NCBI RefSeq assembly: GCF_042218895.1
Contig: NZ_JBDGQQ010000020.1
Location: forward strand, 32,464-96,463
DNA from: Salinibacter sp042218895
Lineage (GTDB): Bacteria; Bacteroidota; Rhodothermia; Rhodothermales; Salinibacteraceae
DNA: 64,000 nucleotides
Reading direction: 5' to 3'
Shown here: positions 34,081-43,272 of the stretch, piece by piece
How the letters are laid out: every line of letters begins with the position of its first letter
Position numbering within the stretch: position 1 is the stretch's first letter
The notes under the pieces: model-generated
What the model was told of the DNA's origin: nothing
Seen by the model: only the letters and a program-made list of their open reading frames with translations
Databases searched by the model: none
Position numbers and translations under genes: made by a program

Positions 34081-36183
34081 TCAGGTATCGTCCGAGGCCG
34101 GGGCCGGCTCTTCCGGGGCGCCGTTCCCCCGCTCGGCTGGCTCACCCATTTCTTCGGTCATCTCCTCAAGATCGAGGTCGTATGTCTCTCCCGGCTGACG
34201 GTCTACGTCTCGGGGATCCTCTCCTTCCCCGTCAAACTGCGGGATGTGCTCTTGTGGCGGCTCTTTCCCGACGTCGCGCCCCAGCGGACTGCCCTCGTGG
34301 ATATAGAAGTCTTCGTTCGGGAGGGTGTCGTTGTAGGCCCGGGCGGCCTCGGCGGCTTCGCGCATGCTCTCGTCGGCGTTGTCGCGCATCTCGCCGAAGT
34401 TCTGATGGATCTTGCGCTTGAACCACTCGAAGAGGTACTCGAATGCGGCGCGGTCGCGCTCGAACTCGGGGCCGTACTCGCCGGATCGAAGCTGATCGTC
34501 CATCTTCGCGAGCGAGGCCGAAAGTGCAAAAATGTAGATGGCGTTGTTCGCCACGCGGGCCTGCTGGGCCTGGTGCTTCACCACGTCCTCGCGCTCCCAC
34601 TTGCTCACAAGCTTGAAGTAGTGCGAGTGCTTCTGGACGAGGCTCGCCAGCGTGTCGGCCTGCTCCTGGAGCGCGGGGTGGACGCTCCGGAGCTCCGGCG
34701 CGCTCGGCTTCAGCCCGAGGAACAGCTGCGCCCCCAGCGGAACAGCCTTCTTCAGGACGGCAGGCGTCGTGGCGGCCTTCAGAATGCGCGACAGGTTATC
34801 GCCAACCGACTCGTCGCTATCCCACAGCAAGGCCTCCTGGATTGAGACCAGTTTCTCGGCGAGCTGCTTGCCCCCGTAGGCGAAGATGAACGACTGCATG
34901 ACCTCGTTCGACCCCTCCACGATGCTGTGGATGCGGTTGTCGCGCCAGGCCCGTTCGAGCTCGTGCTCGGTCATGTATCCTTCCCCGCCCATGATCTGCA
35001 TCGCCTCGTCGATGACCTTCCAGCCGAACTCCGAGCAGAACACCTTCGTGATCGCCGTCTCTACCATGATGTCGGTCTCTCCCCGGTCGAGCAGTCCCGT
35101 CATCATGTAGAGCATCGCGTCCATCGCGTAGGTCACTGCCGACATCCGGGCGATCTTCTGCTGGACGAGCTCAAAGTCGGCCAGCGGCCGCTCAAACTGG
35201 TAGCGCGTCTGTGCCCACTTGATGCTCTGCTCTCGGGCCGCCTTGGCGGCACCGGTCACGCCGGCACTGAGCGTGCAGCGGCCGTAGTTGAGGCAGGAAA
35301 GCGCCACTTTGAGCCCGGCCCCCTCCTCGTGGAGCACGTTTTCTTTCGGCACGCGCACATCGTTGAAGCGGAAGCGGGCCTGCCACGTGCCCCGGATGCC
35401 GGCCTTGGCGCGGTTGTTCTCAAAGACCTCAACGCCTTCCATGTCCGGGGTCACGATGAGCGCATTGACGCCCTGCTGCTCCAGTTCACCGGTCTCGGGA
35501 TCGGGGACCATGTTCTTGCACATCACGGTGAACACGGCGCTCATGGCGCCCGAGGTGGACCACTTTTTCTCCCCGTTCAGGATGTAGTCCCCGTCTTCCG
35601 TCCGTACCGAGAAGGATTCCTGAGCGGCGGCGTCGGACCCCACGTCCGGCTCGGAGAGACAGAAGGCACTCAACTCCTCCTGGGCCACTGTCGGCAGGTA
35701 TTCTTCCTTCTGCTCCTCGGTGCCGAACATCACGATGGCCTTACAGCCAATCGACTGATGAGCCGACACCAGTACGGCGGTGGAGGCGCAGTAGCGACCA
35801 ATGAGTTCCAGCACGCGGTTGTAGCTGGTGACCCCAAGGCCGAGCCCGCCGTATTCCTCCGGAATGATCATGCCCATCACGCCCATGTCGAACAGGCGGT
35901 CGATGACCCACTCGGGAATGTACTGCTCCTGGTCGATTTTCACCCGCGGATGCTCGTGCTCGAGGAACTCTTCGAGCTCCGCCAGAAGGGCGTCACACTT
36001 TTCGCGCTCCTCGTCGCCTTCCTGGGGGTACGGAAAGAGAAGGTCTTCGCGGAATCGTCCCCAGAACGCGTTCTTGATGAAGCCCATGTCCTTCGGCTGG
36101 GGGCCGAACATCGACTCAATGTTTTCGATCATCTTCTGGTCTTCCTTCGAAACCCCCTTGATGTCACTGAGACCTTCTGCCAT
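34081..36183 (-). CDS. Long-form acyl-CoA dehydrogenase
   Basis: FAD-dependent alpha,beta-dehydrogenation of acyl-CoA, first step of beta-oxidation. At 700 residues it is much longer than the usual 380-400. After about 80 N-terminal residues comes the dehydrogenase core: MIIPEEYGGLGLGVTSYNRVLELIGRYCAST, AFCLSEPDVGSDAAA, NGEKKWSTSGAM, LNYGRCTLSAGVTGAAK and the FAD-binding EAMQIMGGEGYMTEHELERAWRDNRIHSIVEGSNEV. The extra C-terminal 200 residues are helical, as in the VLCAD/ACAD9 type, and end in a very acidic Glu/Asp/Pro tail. A strong terminator follows; cytoplasmic. Confidence 0.93.
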   Translation of the reverse strand: MAEGLSDIKGVSKEDQKMIENIESMFGPQPKDMGFIKNAFWGRFREDLLFPYPQEGDEEREKCDALLAELEEFLEHEHPRVKIDQEQYIPEWVIDRLFDMGVMGMIIPEEYGGLGLGVTSYNRVLELIGRYCASTAVLVSAHQSIGCKAIVMFGTEEQKEEYLPTVAQEELSAFCLSEPDVGSDAAAQESFSVRTEDGDYILNGEKKWSTSGAMSAVFTVMCKNMVPDPETGELEQQGVNALIVTPDMEGVEVFENNRAKAGIRGTWQARFRFNDVRVPKENVLHEEGAGLKVALSCLNYGRCTLSAGVTGAAKAAREQSIKWAQTRYQFERPLADFELVQQKIARMSAVTYAMDAMLYMMTGLLDRGETDIMVETAITKVFCSEFGWKVIDEAMQIMGGEGYMTEHELERAWRDNRIHSIVEGSNEVMQSFIFAYGGKQLAEKLVSIQEALLWDSDESVGDNLSRILKAATTPAVLKKAVPLGAQLFLGLKPSAPELRSVHPALQEQADTLASLVQKHSHYFKLVSKWEREDVVKHQAQQARVANNAIYIFALSASLAKMDDQLRSGEYGPEFERDRAAFEYLFEWFKRKIHQNFGEMRDNADESMREAAEAARAYNDTLPNEDFYIHEGSPLGRDVGKEPPQEHIPQFDGEGEDPRDVDRQPGETYDLDLEEMTEEMGEPAERGNGAPEEPAPASDDT

Positions 36184-36549
36184 GGCGTCAACGGTTCGTT
36201 AGAGTGGACGGAGTTGCGATGCGCACCGTCACCTGAAAAGGCGAGAGACGCCGGAGGGACCAATCGCCCCCCTGCCGAGCCGTACGAAGCGGAGGTGCGC
36301 AGCCTGGTCGTCGGGATGGAAGGGCTTCCGAGACCAGTAGTATTCTGTAAAGCGCTACGGGGAGGTCGGTTCCTCGGACGAACGCCGTCCTCCCGGAATT
36401 CTCTGCTCTTTCCCGCCGTGCTTTTCGGGGACCGGGTTTCTTCGTGCCCCGGATCGGACAACCGTTTCACCCACGTCCGATTGCGCTCGCCCGCAGTTGC
36501 TTTTACGTTCTGGTGCACACGTTTTAATCGCTCCCGTCGTTGCTCTGCC
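36184..36549. other. Divergent intergenic region, acyl-CoA dehydrogenase / pyrF
   Basis: About 366 bases between divergent starts. No protein-like frame is present. The last 60 bases before pyrF (TTGCTTTTACG..., ...CGTTTTAATCG) are the most AT-rich part and the most likely promoter site; no exact element is claimed. Confidence 0.4.
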
Positions 36550-37371
36550 ATGTCTACCTCGTTTTCCACTCGTCTCCAGCGCATCCAGTCCGAGAAGGAC
36601 ACGGCGGTCTGCGTGGGCCTGGATCCTGTGCCGTCCCGCCTTCCGGCTCTCCTGCGGGACGGTCGCCTTCAGACCGATGCGGTTCGGGCCTTCTGCGCGT
36701 CGATCGTGGAGGCGACGGCCCCCTACGCCTGTGCGTTCAAGCCCAACTTTGCGTTCTTTGAGGCCCTCGGGCCGGCGGGCCTGACGGTTCTGGACCAGGT
36801 GGTGACGACGATTCCGGACGATTGCCTCCTGGTAGCCGACGCCAAGCGGGGCGACATCGGGCACTCGGCCCGCTTTTACGCCCGGTCGATCTACGAGAAT
36901 TTCGACTTTGACGCCTGTACCGTCTCCCCGTACCTGGGCCGGGACAGCGTGGCCCCCTTTCTCGAACACGACGGAACGTGCACGCTGGTGCTCACGCGAA
37001 CGTCGAACGACGGAGCCGCGGACGTGCAGGAGGCGTGCACGTGCGACGGGACTCCGCTCTACCGGCACGTTGCGCGGACGGCGGGCGAGTGGGCGAATGA
37101 CGGCGATGGCGAGGTGGGACTCGTGGTAGGGGCGACCGCCCCAGACGCTCTGGCCAAACTCCGCGCTGATGCCCCCACGCTCCCCTTCCTCGTGCCAGGC
37201 GTGGGGGCCCAGGGGGGCTCGCCCGCAGCGGTGATGGACGCGGCGACGAGCGAGAACGGGGCTGTGCTCGTGAATTCGAGCCGTAGCATCCTCTACGCCT
37301 CGGACGGCCCCGACTACGCCGAGGCGGCGGCCGACGCAGCACAATCACTGCGAGATGCCCTCCGCACGTAG
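36550..37371 (+). CDS. pyrF: Orotidine 5'-phosphate decarboxylase (type 2)
   Basis: Last step of de novo UMP synthesis. Start at MSTSFSTRLQ (36550), giving 273 residues; the same frame is open far upstream only because it runs antisense to the acyl-CoA dehydrogenase. The catalytic Lys99 and Asp residues lie in LVADAKRGDIGHSARFYA, and CVGLDPVPSRLP, KPNFAFFEALGP and VPGVGAQGG complete the TIM-barrel sites. The longer DAKRGDIG form and length mark the type 2 subfamily (mycobacterial/myxobacterial-like). A divergent promoter region of 366 bp lies upstream. Confidence 0.95.
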   Translation: MSTSFSTRLQRIQSEKDTAVCVGLDPVPSRLPALLRDGRLQTDAVRAFCASIVEATAPYACAFKPNFAFFEALGPAGLTVLDQVVTTIPDDCLLVADAKRGDIGHSARFYARSIYENFDFDACTVSPYLGRDSVAPFLEHDGTCTLVLTRTSNDGAADVQEACTCDGTPLYRHVARTAGEWANDGDGEVGLVVGATAPDALAKLRADAPTLPFLVPGVGAQGGSPAAVMDAATSENGAVLVNSSRSILYASDGPDYAEAAADAAQSLRDALRT

Positions 37372-37462
37372 TTCCCGCCTGAACCGGGATGCCTCCGGGT
37401 TGTCCCGATCAGTCCTTCAACCGCTCCTCAAAGTGGCCGCGCCGTTTGGCGCTCGTTGAGGG

Positions 37463-37852
37463 TCAGGAGAGATGTGTCGTCGCCGCCTGGGTGAGCACCA
37501 TCCCCTGCGAGCCTGCGAGGTCGAGCGGGAACGGCTGATCGGCCCCGTCTACGTCCGTTCCGGGAATGCCGCACCGCGCATTCGACGCGTCGATTCCGTG
37601 GTTGGTCTTGAGGAGCAGGGCGGCGGTCGATGGGTCAGGCACACCCGACGCGTCTACGAGCGCCATGAACTGCTGCTGAGCGTCTCGCCACTCCTTCAGA
37701 GCAGTGCCGACGGGCTCCAGTGCAGACGGCTCAGACGCAGCGCCGCCGCCGCGCGCGTCGGCTGCGTCGAGGGCCTCGACCAGCGCGGTCCGCGCCTCGT
37801 CGCAGGCGCGGACGGCATCCTCCAGTTCTTCAATAGTGTCGTCGGCGAGCAT
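37463..37852 (-). CDS. Hypothetical small helical protein
   Basis: A 129-residue open frame of protein-like composition. Residues 1-75 are acidic and likely helical (TIEELEDAVRACDEARTALVEALDAAD; GTALKEWRDAQQQFMALVDASGV); the second half has Cys and Gly/Pro turns (GIDASNARCGIPGTDVDG). No signal peptide or known motif is recognised. It lies 70 bp downstream of a universal-stress-protein pair on the same strand and could be cotranscribed. The acidic composition matches the host, but no homology was recalled. Confidence 0.55.
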   Translation of the reverse strand: MLADDTIEELEDAVRACDEARTALVEALDAADARGGGAASEPSALEPVGTALKEWRDAQQQFMALVDASGVPDPSTAALLLKTNHGIDASNARCGIPGTDVDGADQPFPLDLAGSQGMVLTQAATTHLS

Positions 37853-37922
37853 AAGCCAGTAGGGGTCGATTGTGGGGTAGAGAACGGGTGTTCGGAACGC
37901 ACAAACGTCGTGCCCGAAAGTG

Positions 37923-38861
37923 CTACTCGTCGTCGGGCGCCGAGCTGGCGGGCACCGTCAGTACCGGACACGGGGCCGCACGAACCGTGCGCTCGGTATT
38001 GGTTCCGAGCACGAAGCGAGTGATGTTGGTAAGCCCCCGCGTCGCCATCGCGATGAGATCCACCTCCTTCGCGTCCGCAAACTCGATGATGTTCTCCACC
38101 ACGCTTCCGGTCTCCACGTGGCATGAGCTCTCAACGTCTGGACCTCCGACCTCTTCGTTCAGCTCCTCCAGAGCGTCTTGGGCGTTCTCTACAATCTCGG
38201 GGTCCATTTCCACGACGTTGATTCCCGGCAGGCCCGTGTCGCTAAACGTCGGCACAACCTGCTTTTCGGCGACAAACATGAGATGCAGGTGCGCTCCGGA
38301 CCGGGCTGCAATTTCCTTGGATAGGCGAAGGGATCTCCGGGAGTGCTCCGAAAAGTCGACAGGAGCGAGGATATTTTGGTAGCGCACGGCGTCTGAGGCC
38401 CCCACCGTCTCTTCCCCAGCCTGGACTGTCAGGACCGGGCATGGGGCCCGTCGAATGACCTTGTTTGAGACGCTCCCCAGCATGAGACGGCTGATGCCTC
38501 GTCGGCCGTGGGTGCCCATCACGACGAGGTCGACGGCGTGCTCGGTCACGTACTCCAGGACCGCGTCGGTTTCGTCGAGGTTCGGCCGCTGAACGACGGT
38601 ACTCTGAACGTCGGAGGACGACCTGTCAGGGGCGATCTCGGAGAGCCGCTCCTGCGCCTCCGACCGGATCTGTGCCTCCAGCCCCGCGGCAGCTCGGTCC
38701 TCTGTGTCGGCGAGGCCGTAGAAGGCAGCGTTGAGTTCACTGACGACGTGAAGAAGGTGCAGTGACGCGTCGAACCGATCGGCCAGGCGGAGGGCGTGGG
38801 CGAGTGCCACGTCGGCACTTTCAGAAAAGTCGGTGGGGACGAGAACACGACGAACGGTCAT
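37923..38861 (-). CDS. Tandem-domain universal stress protein
   Basis: A protein of about 312 residues with two UspA domains in tandem. Domain 1 begins RRVLVPTDFSESADVALAHALRLA and carries the ATP-binding loop VVMGTHGRRGISRLMLGSVSNKVIRRAPCPVL; domain 2 begins QNILAPVDFSEHSRRSLRLSKEIA with AMATRGLTNITRFVLGTNTERTVRAAPCPVL. The ATG at 38861 fits the fold start. A GTG at 38912 overlaps the upstream gene's stop (GTGA), which would add 17 residues and suggests translational coupling. Cytoplasmic nucleotide-binding stress protein; the precise function is unknown. Confidence 0.92.
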   Translation of the reverse strand: MTVRRVLVPTDFSESADVALAHALRLADRFDASLHLLHVVSELNAAFYGLADTEDRAAAGLEAQIRSEAQERLSEIAPDRSSSDVQSTVVQRPNLDETDAVLEYVTEHAVDLVVMGTHGRRGISRLMLGSVSNKVIRRAPCPVLTVQAGEETVGASDAVRYQNILAPVDFSEHSRRSLRLSKEIAARSGAHLHLMFVAEKQVVPTFSDTGLPGINVVEMDPEIVENAQDALEELNEEVGGPDVESSCHVETGSVVENIIEFADAKEVDLIAMATRGLTNITRFVLGTNTERTVRAAPCPVLTVPASSAPDDE

Positions 38862-38908
38862 GGGGGGCGGGGAGGAAATTCGTTCGTAGAGCGTGAGGGG
38901 ACGGTCGC

Positions 38909-39832
38909 TCACGAACTCGCCTCGGCCGAGGGAGGCAGAAGCGACTTGCCGAAGGACTTCACGACAAAGACTGGTGTTGGGGCCTGTCGCACCACACGTT
39001 CCGCCACACTCCCCAGAAGCATTCGTTCGAGCCCGGTCCGGCCATGGGTCGCAATGGTGATGAGGTCGGCGTCATTCGTTTCGGCGTAGTCATGGATGGA
39101 GGAAGGGGCATACCCTACGTTTGCCTCTACTTCGACGTGCTCGTATCCGATTTCATCGCGTGCGATTTCGGCGAGGTTCTCTTCCACCCGCGTCACCACC
39201 TCCGCCCCCGGCAGATTCACGGGATCCAGCCCGTACGCCGAGGGGTAGACCACTTCTTCCACCACGTGGAGCAGCGTGATCTGCGCCCCGTAGGTTAGCG
39301 CAAGTTCCTTGGCGTGGCGGAGTGCCTCCAGCGACGCCTCCGAGAAGTCAACGGGCACGAGAATGTTGCGGATTCTCCAGGCGGGGGCGAGCTCACTCCC
39401 TTCGCGCACTGTGAGAACGGGGCACGAGGCCCGTCGAACCACTCCCTCGGCTACGCTCCCGATGAACAAATGCCGCAGCCCCCGACGGCCGTGCGTTCCC
39501 ATCACGACAAGGTCGATGTCGTGACCGTCTACGTACGCCGTAATGGCATCCGGCGGAGATTCCCCGCGTTCCTGGTCCTGCACTACTGTAAGCGCCTCAA
39601 GATTCACCGACTGTGGGGGCGCCTCGTGTCTTCGCAGGAAGCCGGTGAGCGTGGCCTCAGGGACCGGAAACGTCTCCTTCGTCCCGGCCGATTTGCCCGT
39701 TCCCTTCTCCACGACGTTGAGGATGTGGAGGTCAGCGTCGTGCCAGGCTGCGAGAGTTGCAGCGTGGGGGAAGGCCCGCTCGGCCTGGTCCGTTAGATCG
39801 GTCGGCCAGAGGATGCGACGAATGTTAAGCAT
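38909..39832 (-). CDS. Tandem-domain universal stress protein
   Basis: A 307-residue paralogue of the adjacent protein. Domain 1: MLNIRRILWPTDLTDQAERAFPHAATLAAWHDADLHILNVV with VVMGTHGRRGLRHLFIGSVAEGVVRRASCPVLTV; domain 2: RNILVPVDFSEASLEALRHAKELALTYGAQITLLHVVEE with TIATHGRTGLERMLLGSVAERVVRQAPTPVFVV. Both carry the G-2x-G-9x-G(S/T) nucleotide loop. Start is the ATG at 39832. The two usp genes overlap or abut, so they form one transcript and may form heteromers. Confidence 0.93.
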   Translation of the reverse strand: MLNIRRILWPTDLTDQAERAFPHAATLAAWHDADLHILNVVEKGTGKSAGTKETFPVPEATLTGFLRRHEAPPQSVNLEALTVVQDQERGESPPDAITAYVDGHDIDLVVMGTHGRRGLRHLFIGSVAEGVVRRASCPVLTVREGSELAPAWRIRNILVPVDFSEASLEALRHAKELALTYGAQITLLHVVEEVVYPSAYGLDPVNLPGAEVVTRVEENLAEIARDEIGYEHVEVEANVGYAPSSIHDYAETNDADLITIATHGRTGLERMLLGSVAERVVRQAPTPVFVVKSFGKSLLPPSAEASS

Positions 39833-40058
39833 GGCAGAGAAGGGGGGTGACGACCCAGGCAATTCAGTGTAGAGGGCACCGACTGTAAGATACGAATCGT
39901 TTCCTTCCTAGCAAATCTCCGATCTGTGATCGTCGGGCTCTCGGCCCATCGCCCCTCCCCGACTTGTTCGCTGGCACGTGAGAAGGGGGAACTTTCAGAG
40001 ATGTTATCCATCTATAACGTTACGTCGGTCGAACACGCCAATCAACCCCCCATCCAAC

Positions 40059-40340
40059 ATGCGTGGAGTAAGCTTCAAGCCCCAAGACGCTGAAGACTTT
40101 TCAACTGGTGAAATCAAGTCGTACGGCGGCATTTACGCCGCCACGGCCGAGGATTTTGCCGGGGCGTTCGAAATGGAACCGGATGTCTTCATCGATATCG
40201 TTCAGTCCTCCGATGTTGAGCCTCTCACCGAAGTGGGGGACGACGACGAGCCTGGCAAGTACAGCCTCTCCTTTGAGCGCGACGAGTTTGAGAAACTGAA
40301 AGATCTCCTCCTAGAGGTAGAGGATGGCGAACAGGCCTGA
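40059..40340 (+). CDS. Hypothetical small acidic protein
   Basis: A 93-residue protein starting MRGVSFKPQD, strongly acidic (Asp/Glu about a quarter of residues), with a predicted beta-rich centre (YGGIYAATAEDFAGAFEMEP) and a C-terminal helix ERDEFEKLKDLLLEVEDG. No family was recognised. The ATG at 40059 is preferred over the longer open frame from 39978. It has its own terminator and a divergent 226-bp upstream region shared with the usp genes, which suggests an independently expressed, soluble cytoplasmic protein. Confidence 0.75.
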   Translation: MRGVSFKPQDAEDFSTGEIKSYGGIYAATAEDFAGAFEMEPDVFIDIVQSSDVEPLTEVGDDDEPGKYSLSFERDEFEKLKDLLLEVEDGEQA

Positions 40341-40368
40341 ATTGCAGGCATTGCACAGTCCTCCGTCC

Positions 40369-40411
40369 GCCCGCTCTGGATCGTGCCTGGTTCAGAGCGG
40401 GCGTTCTGTTT
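40369..40411 (+). terminator. Rho-independent terminator after the small acidic protein gene
   Basis: A perfect 10-bp stem GCCCGCTCTG (40369-40378) with CAGAGCGGGC (40393-40402) and a 14-nt loop, followed by GTTCTGTTT. It lies 28 bases after the stop codon of the upstream gene and 21 bases from the end of the convergent MFS gene, so the stem may serve both strands, though the T-rich tail is only on this strand. Confidence 0.85.
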
Positions 40412-40431
40412 GGGGCTGAATGGCCGGCCGG

Positions 40432-41700
40432 CTACGCCGCCTCCGCCGTGCGTTCACGCTCCTCCACCTGGGTAAGCACCAGACCGGCCCCCGCCGCCGC
40501 AAGCCCGCCCCCGATCGCAAACGGGACGACGAAGCCAAACTGCACGAAAAAGCCCGCGGTGAGTTGTCCCATGGCGATTCCAAGCCCGAAGGCGACGGTG
40601 AGCACAGAGAGCTGAGCCCCCGACTGTCCCCGCACCGTGTGGTCGCCCGCCAGGGCGAGAGCCGGCGCGAAGACCAGTGCGCCCGCGACGCCCTGCAGGG
40701 CCCGCACCGTGATCATCTCCCAGGGCGCCCCTACAAGCCCTTGCACAACGGTCGTCGGAACGAGCCCAAGGAGCCCGATGAGGATAAACGGCTTGCGCCC
40801 GAGCCGGTCGCTGGCCCGGCCCACCACCGGCTGAAAGGCCGCCAGAGTCGCGATGAGGGCAACGAACTCAACCGAGAAGAGGACCGGCCCCTGCTCTAGT
40901 CGGGTGTTGACGGCCGGCTCGATGGCAGAGAGCAGTGCCATGCAGGTCGCCATCACAAACGTAGCCAGGCCGAGCGCAAAGATGGTGTCCAGCGCCCATC
41001 CCTGCCCCGACCGATCCCAAACTCGCAGCGCCAGCCGTCGAGGGGCCGGACTCGTCCCCTCCGGATCCTGGACCAGCCAGCCGACGAGCAGCGCCCCAAG
41101 AAGTGCGGTGCCGCCAGCGACGCCGAAGGTCGCCTCGAACCCCGTCACTTCCAGTCCTCCCGGGAAGGAGAACGGGCCCGTCTCCAGTAGAATGCTGGCC
41201 AGGAGCGGCCCGGACCCAAAACCAATGAGCCGAAAGGAGTTGTAGACGCCCATGTTGCCTCCCCGGCTCTCGGGACCGCTCATCTCGTTCACGATGGCGA
41301 TGCTCGCGGTGATGGTAAAGGCCGCCGCGAGGCCCTGGAGTATGCGCAGCACGAACAGGTGCCAGTACGCCGTGGCGGCCGCGAAGGTGAGGTTGATGGC
41401 CCCAAACGCCACGAGGCCGACGAGCACAAGAATTTTTCGCCGTCCAAGCCGATCCGAAAACCGCCCCGCCAACGGCTGGGCGAGGCTGCTCGCGACGCCG
41501 AACAGGGCGAGCACCGTCCCCGCGACCATCGAGGAGGGAATTCCGAAGACACGGCCGCCCACTGCCTCGCTCGCGACATAGAGCGGCAACACGATGATGA
41601 GAAAGGAATTCCCGACCGCGTCCGCCATGCGGGCGACGGCGAGGGCCAATACCCGACGATCTACGCCGAAGAGCAGTCCAGAGGAAGAGTCAGCGTCCAT
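40432..41700 (-). CDS. Major facilitator superfamily transporter
   Basis: A 422-residue inner-membrane transporter with 12 predicted helices. Start is the ATG of MDADSSSGLL at 41700. The cytoplasmic loop 2-3 motif SLAQPLAGRFSDRLGRRKILV is the MFS motif A, and its second-half repeat is FQPVVGRASDRLGRKPFILIG. Loop 4-5 has EMSGPESRGGNMGVYNSFRLIGFGSGP, and the C-half LQGVAGALVFAPALALAGD, both as in drug-efflux (DHA1-like) members. Substrate unknown. It stands alone between the small acidic protein and the heme cluster. Confidence 0.92.
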   Translation of the reverse strand: MDADSSSGLLFGVDRRVLALAVARMADAVGNSFLIIVLPLYVASEAVGGRVFGIPSSMVAGTVLALFGVASSLAQPLAGRFSDRLGRRKILVLVGLVAFGAINLTFAAATAYWHLFVLRILQGLAAAFTITASIAIVNEMSGPESRGGNMGVYNSFRLIGFGSGPLLASILLETGPFSFPGGLEVTGFEATFGVAGGTALLGALLVGWLVQDPEGTSPAPRRLALRVWDRSGQGWALDTIFALGLATFVMATCMALLSAIEPAVNTRLEQGPVLFSVEFVALIATLAAFQPVVGRASDRLGRKPFILIGLLGLVPTTVVQGLVGAPWEMITVRALQGVAGALVFAPALALAGDHTVRGQSGAQLSVLTVAFGLGIAMGQLTAGFFVQFGFVVPFAIGGGLAAAGAGLVLTQVEERERTAEAA

Positions 41701-41874
41701 GAGTTGAGGAAGTGGACGGAGAAGTGGAGAGCACCGGTACACCAAGTCCCGGTCATCGCGACGGCGCGGCCCCGCGCTGTCTAGAATGGACCGCTGCTAC
41801 TTTGGGCGCTCAGTAGCTGTGCAAGCGGGGGCCGGATCCGTCTGCCGCGCCGATTTTCGGGACTCGTCGGGGTC

Positions 41875-43188
41875 TCAGTGGATGTGATCGAGAGCGCGAC
41901 GCTGGGCCTTGAGCGTCTCCTCGAGCTCCGCCTGTCCGTGGCTGGTGCCAAAGAAGATGGCCTCGAACTGAGACGGAGGCAGGTAAATGCCTTCCTCCAG
42001 CATGGCGTGGAAGTAGGCCGCGTACCGGTCCGTGTCCGACGCCTTGGCCGAGTCCTGATCCACGACGCGCTCGTCGGTGAAAAACAGGCTGCCCATCGCC
42101 CCCACCTGATGCGTGGTGTAGTTGAGCCCGAGGGCCTCGAGGTTACGCTCAGTCCCGCGCTGGAAGGCGTCGGCGTAGTCTTCGAGCTCGCTGTAGATGC
42201 GATCCTTCTCGTCAGCGATTTTCGACAGGATGGCATGGCCCGCGCGCATGGCCAGGGGGTTTCCACTCAGCGTTCCGGCCTGGTAAACCGGTCCGGTTGG
42301 GGACACGTAGTCCATGATCTCCTGCCGTCCACCATAGGCCCCAACCGGCAGGCCTCCCCCAATAATTTTGCCGAGGCACGTAAGGTCGGGGGCCACGCCG
42401 TACCGTTCCTGAGCGCCTCCCGGTGCCACCCGGAAGCCGGTCATGACCTCGTCGAAAATCAGAACGATGTCGTGGGCGTCGCACAGCTCGCGCAGCCCCT
42501 CCAGGAATCCAGGCTCCGGAGGAATGCACCCCATGTTGCCCGCAATCGGCTCTACGATGATGCAGGCCACCTCGCCCTGATTGGCGTCCACGAGGCGCTG
42601 GACGTGGTCGATGTCGTTGTACCGGGCGAGAAGTGTGTCCTTCGCGTTTCCCTCCGTCACGCCGGGCGAATCCGGCTCGCTGAGGGTCATGGCGCCACTC
42701 CCCGCGGCGATGAGAAAGAAATCGCCATGCCCGTGGTAGTTGCCCTCGAACTTGATGATTTTGTCGCGTCCTGTGTAGCCCCGTGCCAACCGAGCGGCGC
42801 TCATCGTGGCCTCGGTGCCGGAGTTCACCATCCGCACCTTTTCGACGGACGGGACGAGGTCGCAAACAAGCTCGGCCACCTCGATCTCAATCTCTGTCGG
42901 GGCTCCGAAGGACGTGGACGCCTCCGCCTGTTCCTGAACGGCGTCCACGACGTCGGGGTGGGAGTGACCAAAAATCATGGGGCCCCATGAGCCGACGTAG
43001 TCGAGATAGCGGTTCCCGTCGGCATCTTCCAGGTACGCCCCCTCAGCCTCCTCGATGAAAAGCGGGGTTCCCCCCACGCTGTCGAACGCACGGGCCGGAG
43101 AGTTTACCCCTCCCGGAATGGAGTGCTGGGCGCGCTCGTAGAAACGCCGGCTGTTGTCGAGGGCAAGCTCAGAAGGGGCAACTTCCAT
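41875..43188 (-). CDS. hemL: Glutamate-1-semialdehyde 2,1-aminomutase
   Basis: PLP enzyme that makes 5-aminolevulinate from glutamate-1-semialdehyde in the C5 tetrapyrrole route. The 437-residue protein has SIPGGVNSPARAF, MVNSGTEATMSAARLARGYTGRDKIIKFEGNYHGHGD, LIFDEVMTGFRVAPGGAQ, and the PLP Lys274 in TCLGKIIGGGLPVGAYGG. Length and motifs are standard. First gene transcribed of none visible upstream; hemH and hemF lie in the same orientation within 3 kb upstream, forming a heme cluster. Confidence 0.96.
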   Translation of the reverse strand: MEVAPSELALDNSRRFYERAQHSIPGGVNSPARAFDSVGGTPLFIEEAEGAYLEDADGNRYLDYVGSWGPMIFGHSHPDVVDAVQEQAEASTSFGAPTEIEIEVAELVCDLVPSVEKVRMVNSGTEATMSAARLARGYTGRDKIIKFEGNYHGHGDFFLIAAGSGAMTLSEPDSPGVTEGNAKDTLLARYNDIDHVQRLVDANQGEVACIIVEPIAGNMGCIPPEPGFLEGLRELCDAHDIVLIFDEVMTGFRVAPGGAQERYGVAPDLTCLGKIIGGGLPVGAYGGRQEIMDYVSPTGPVYQAGTLSGNPLAMRAGHAILSKIADEKDRIYSELEDYADAFQRGTERNLEALGLNYTTHQVGAMGSLFFTDERVVDQDSAKASDTDRYAAYFHAMLEEGIYLPPSQFEAIFFGTSHGQAELEETLKAQRRALDHIH

Positions 43189-43272
43189 GGCCTAAGCAGT
43201 CGATTTCTGACACGTATCACTCTTGGCCGGTCGGGAGAGGGGGCGCTCCCGGAGCATCAGGCACTTCGTGTT

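Noticed and set aside
34927..36549. In-frame upstream extension of pyrF
   Set aside because: Antisense to the acyl-CoA dehydrogenase and without conserved residues; pyrF starts at 36550.
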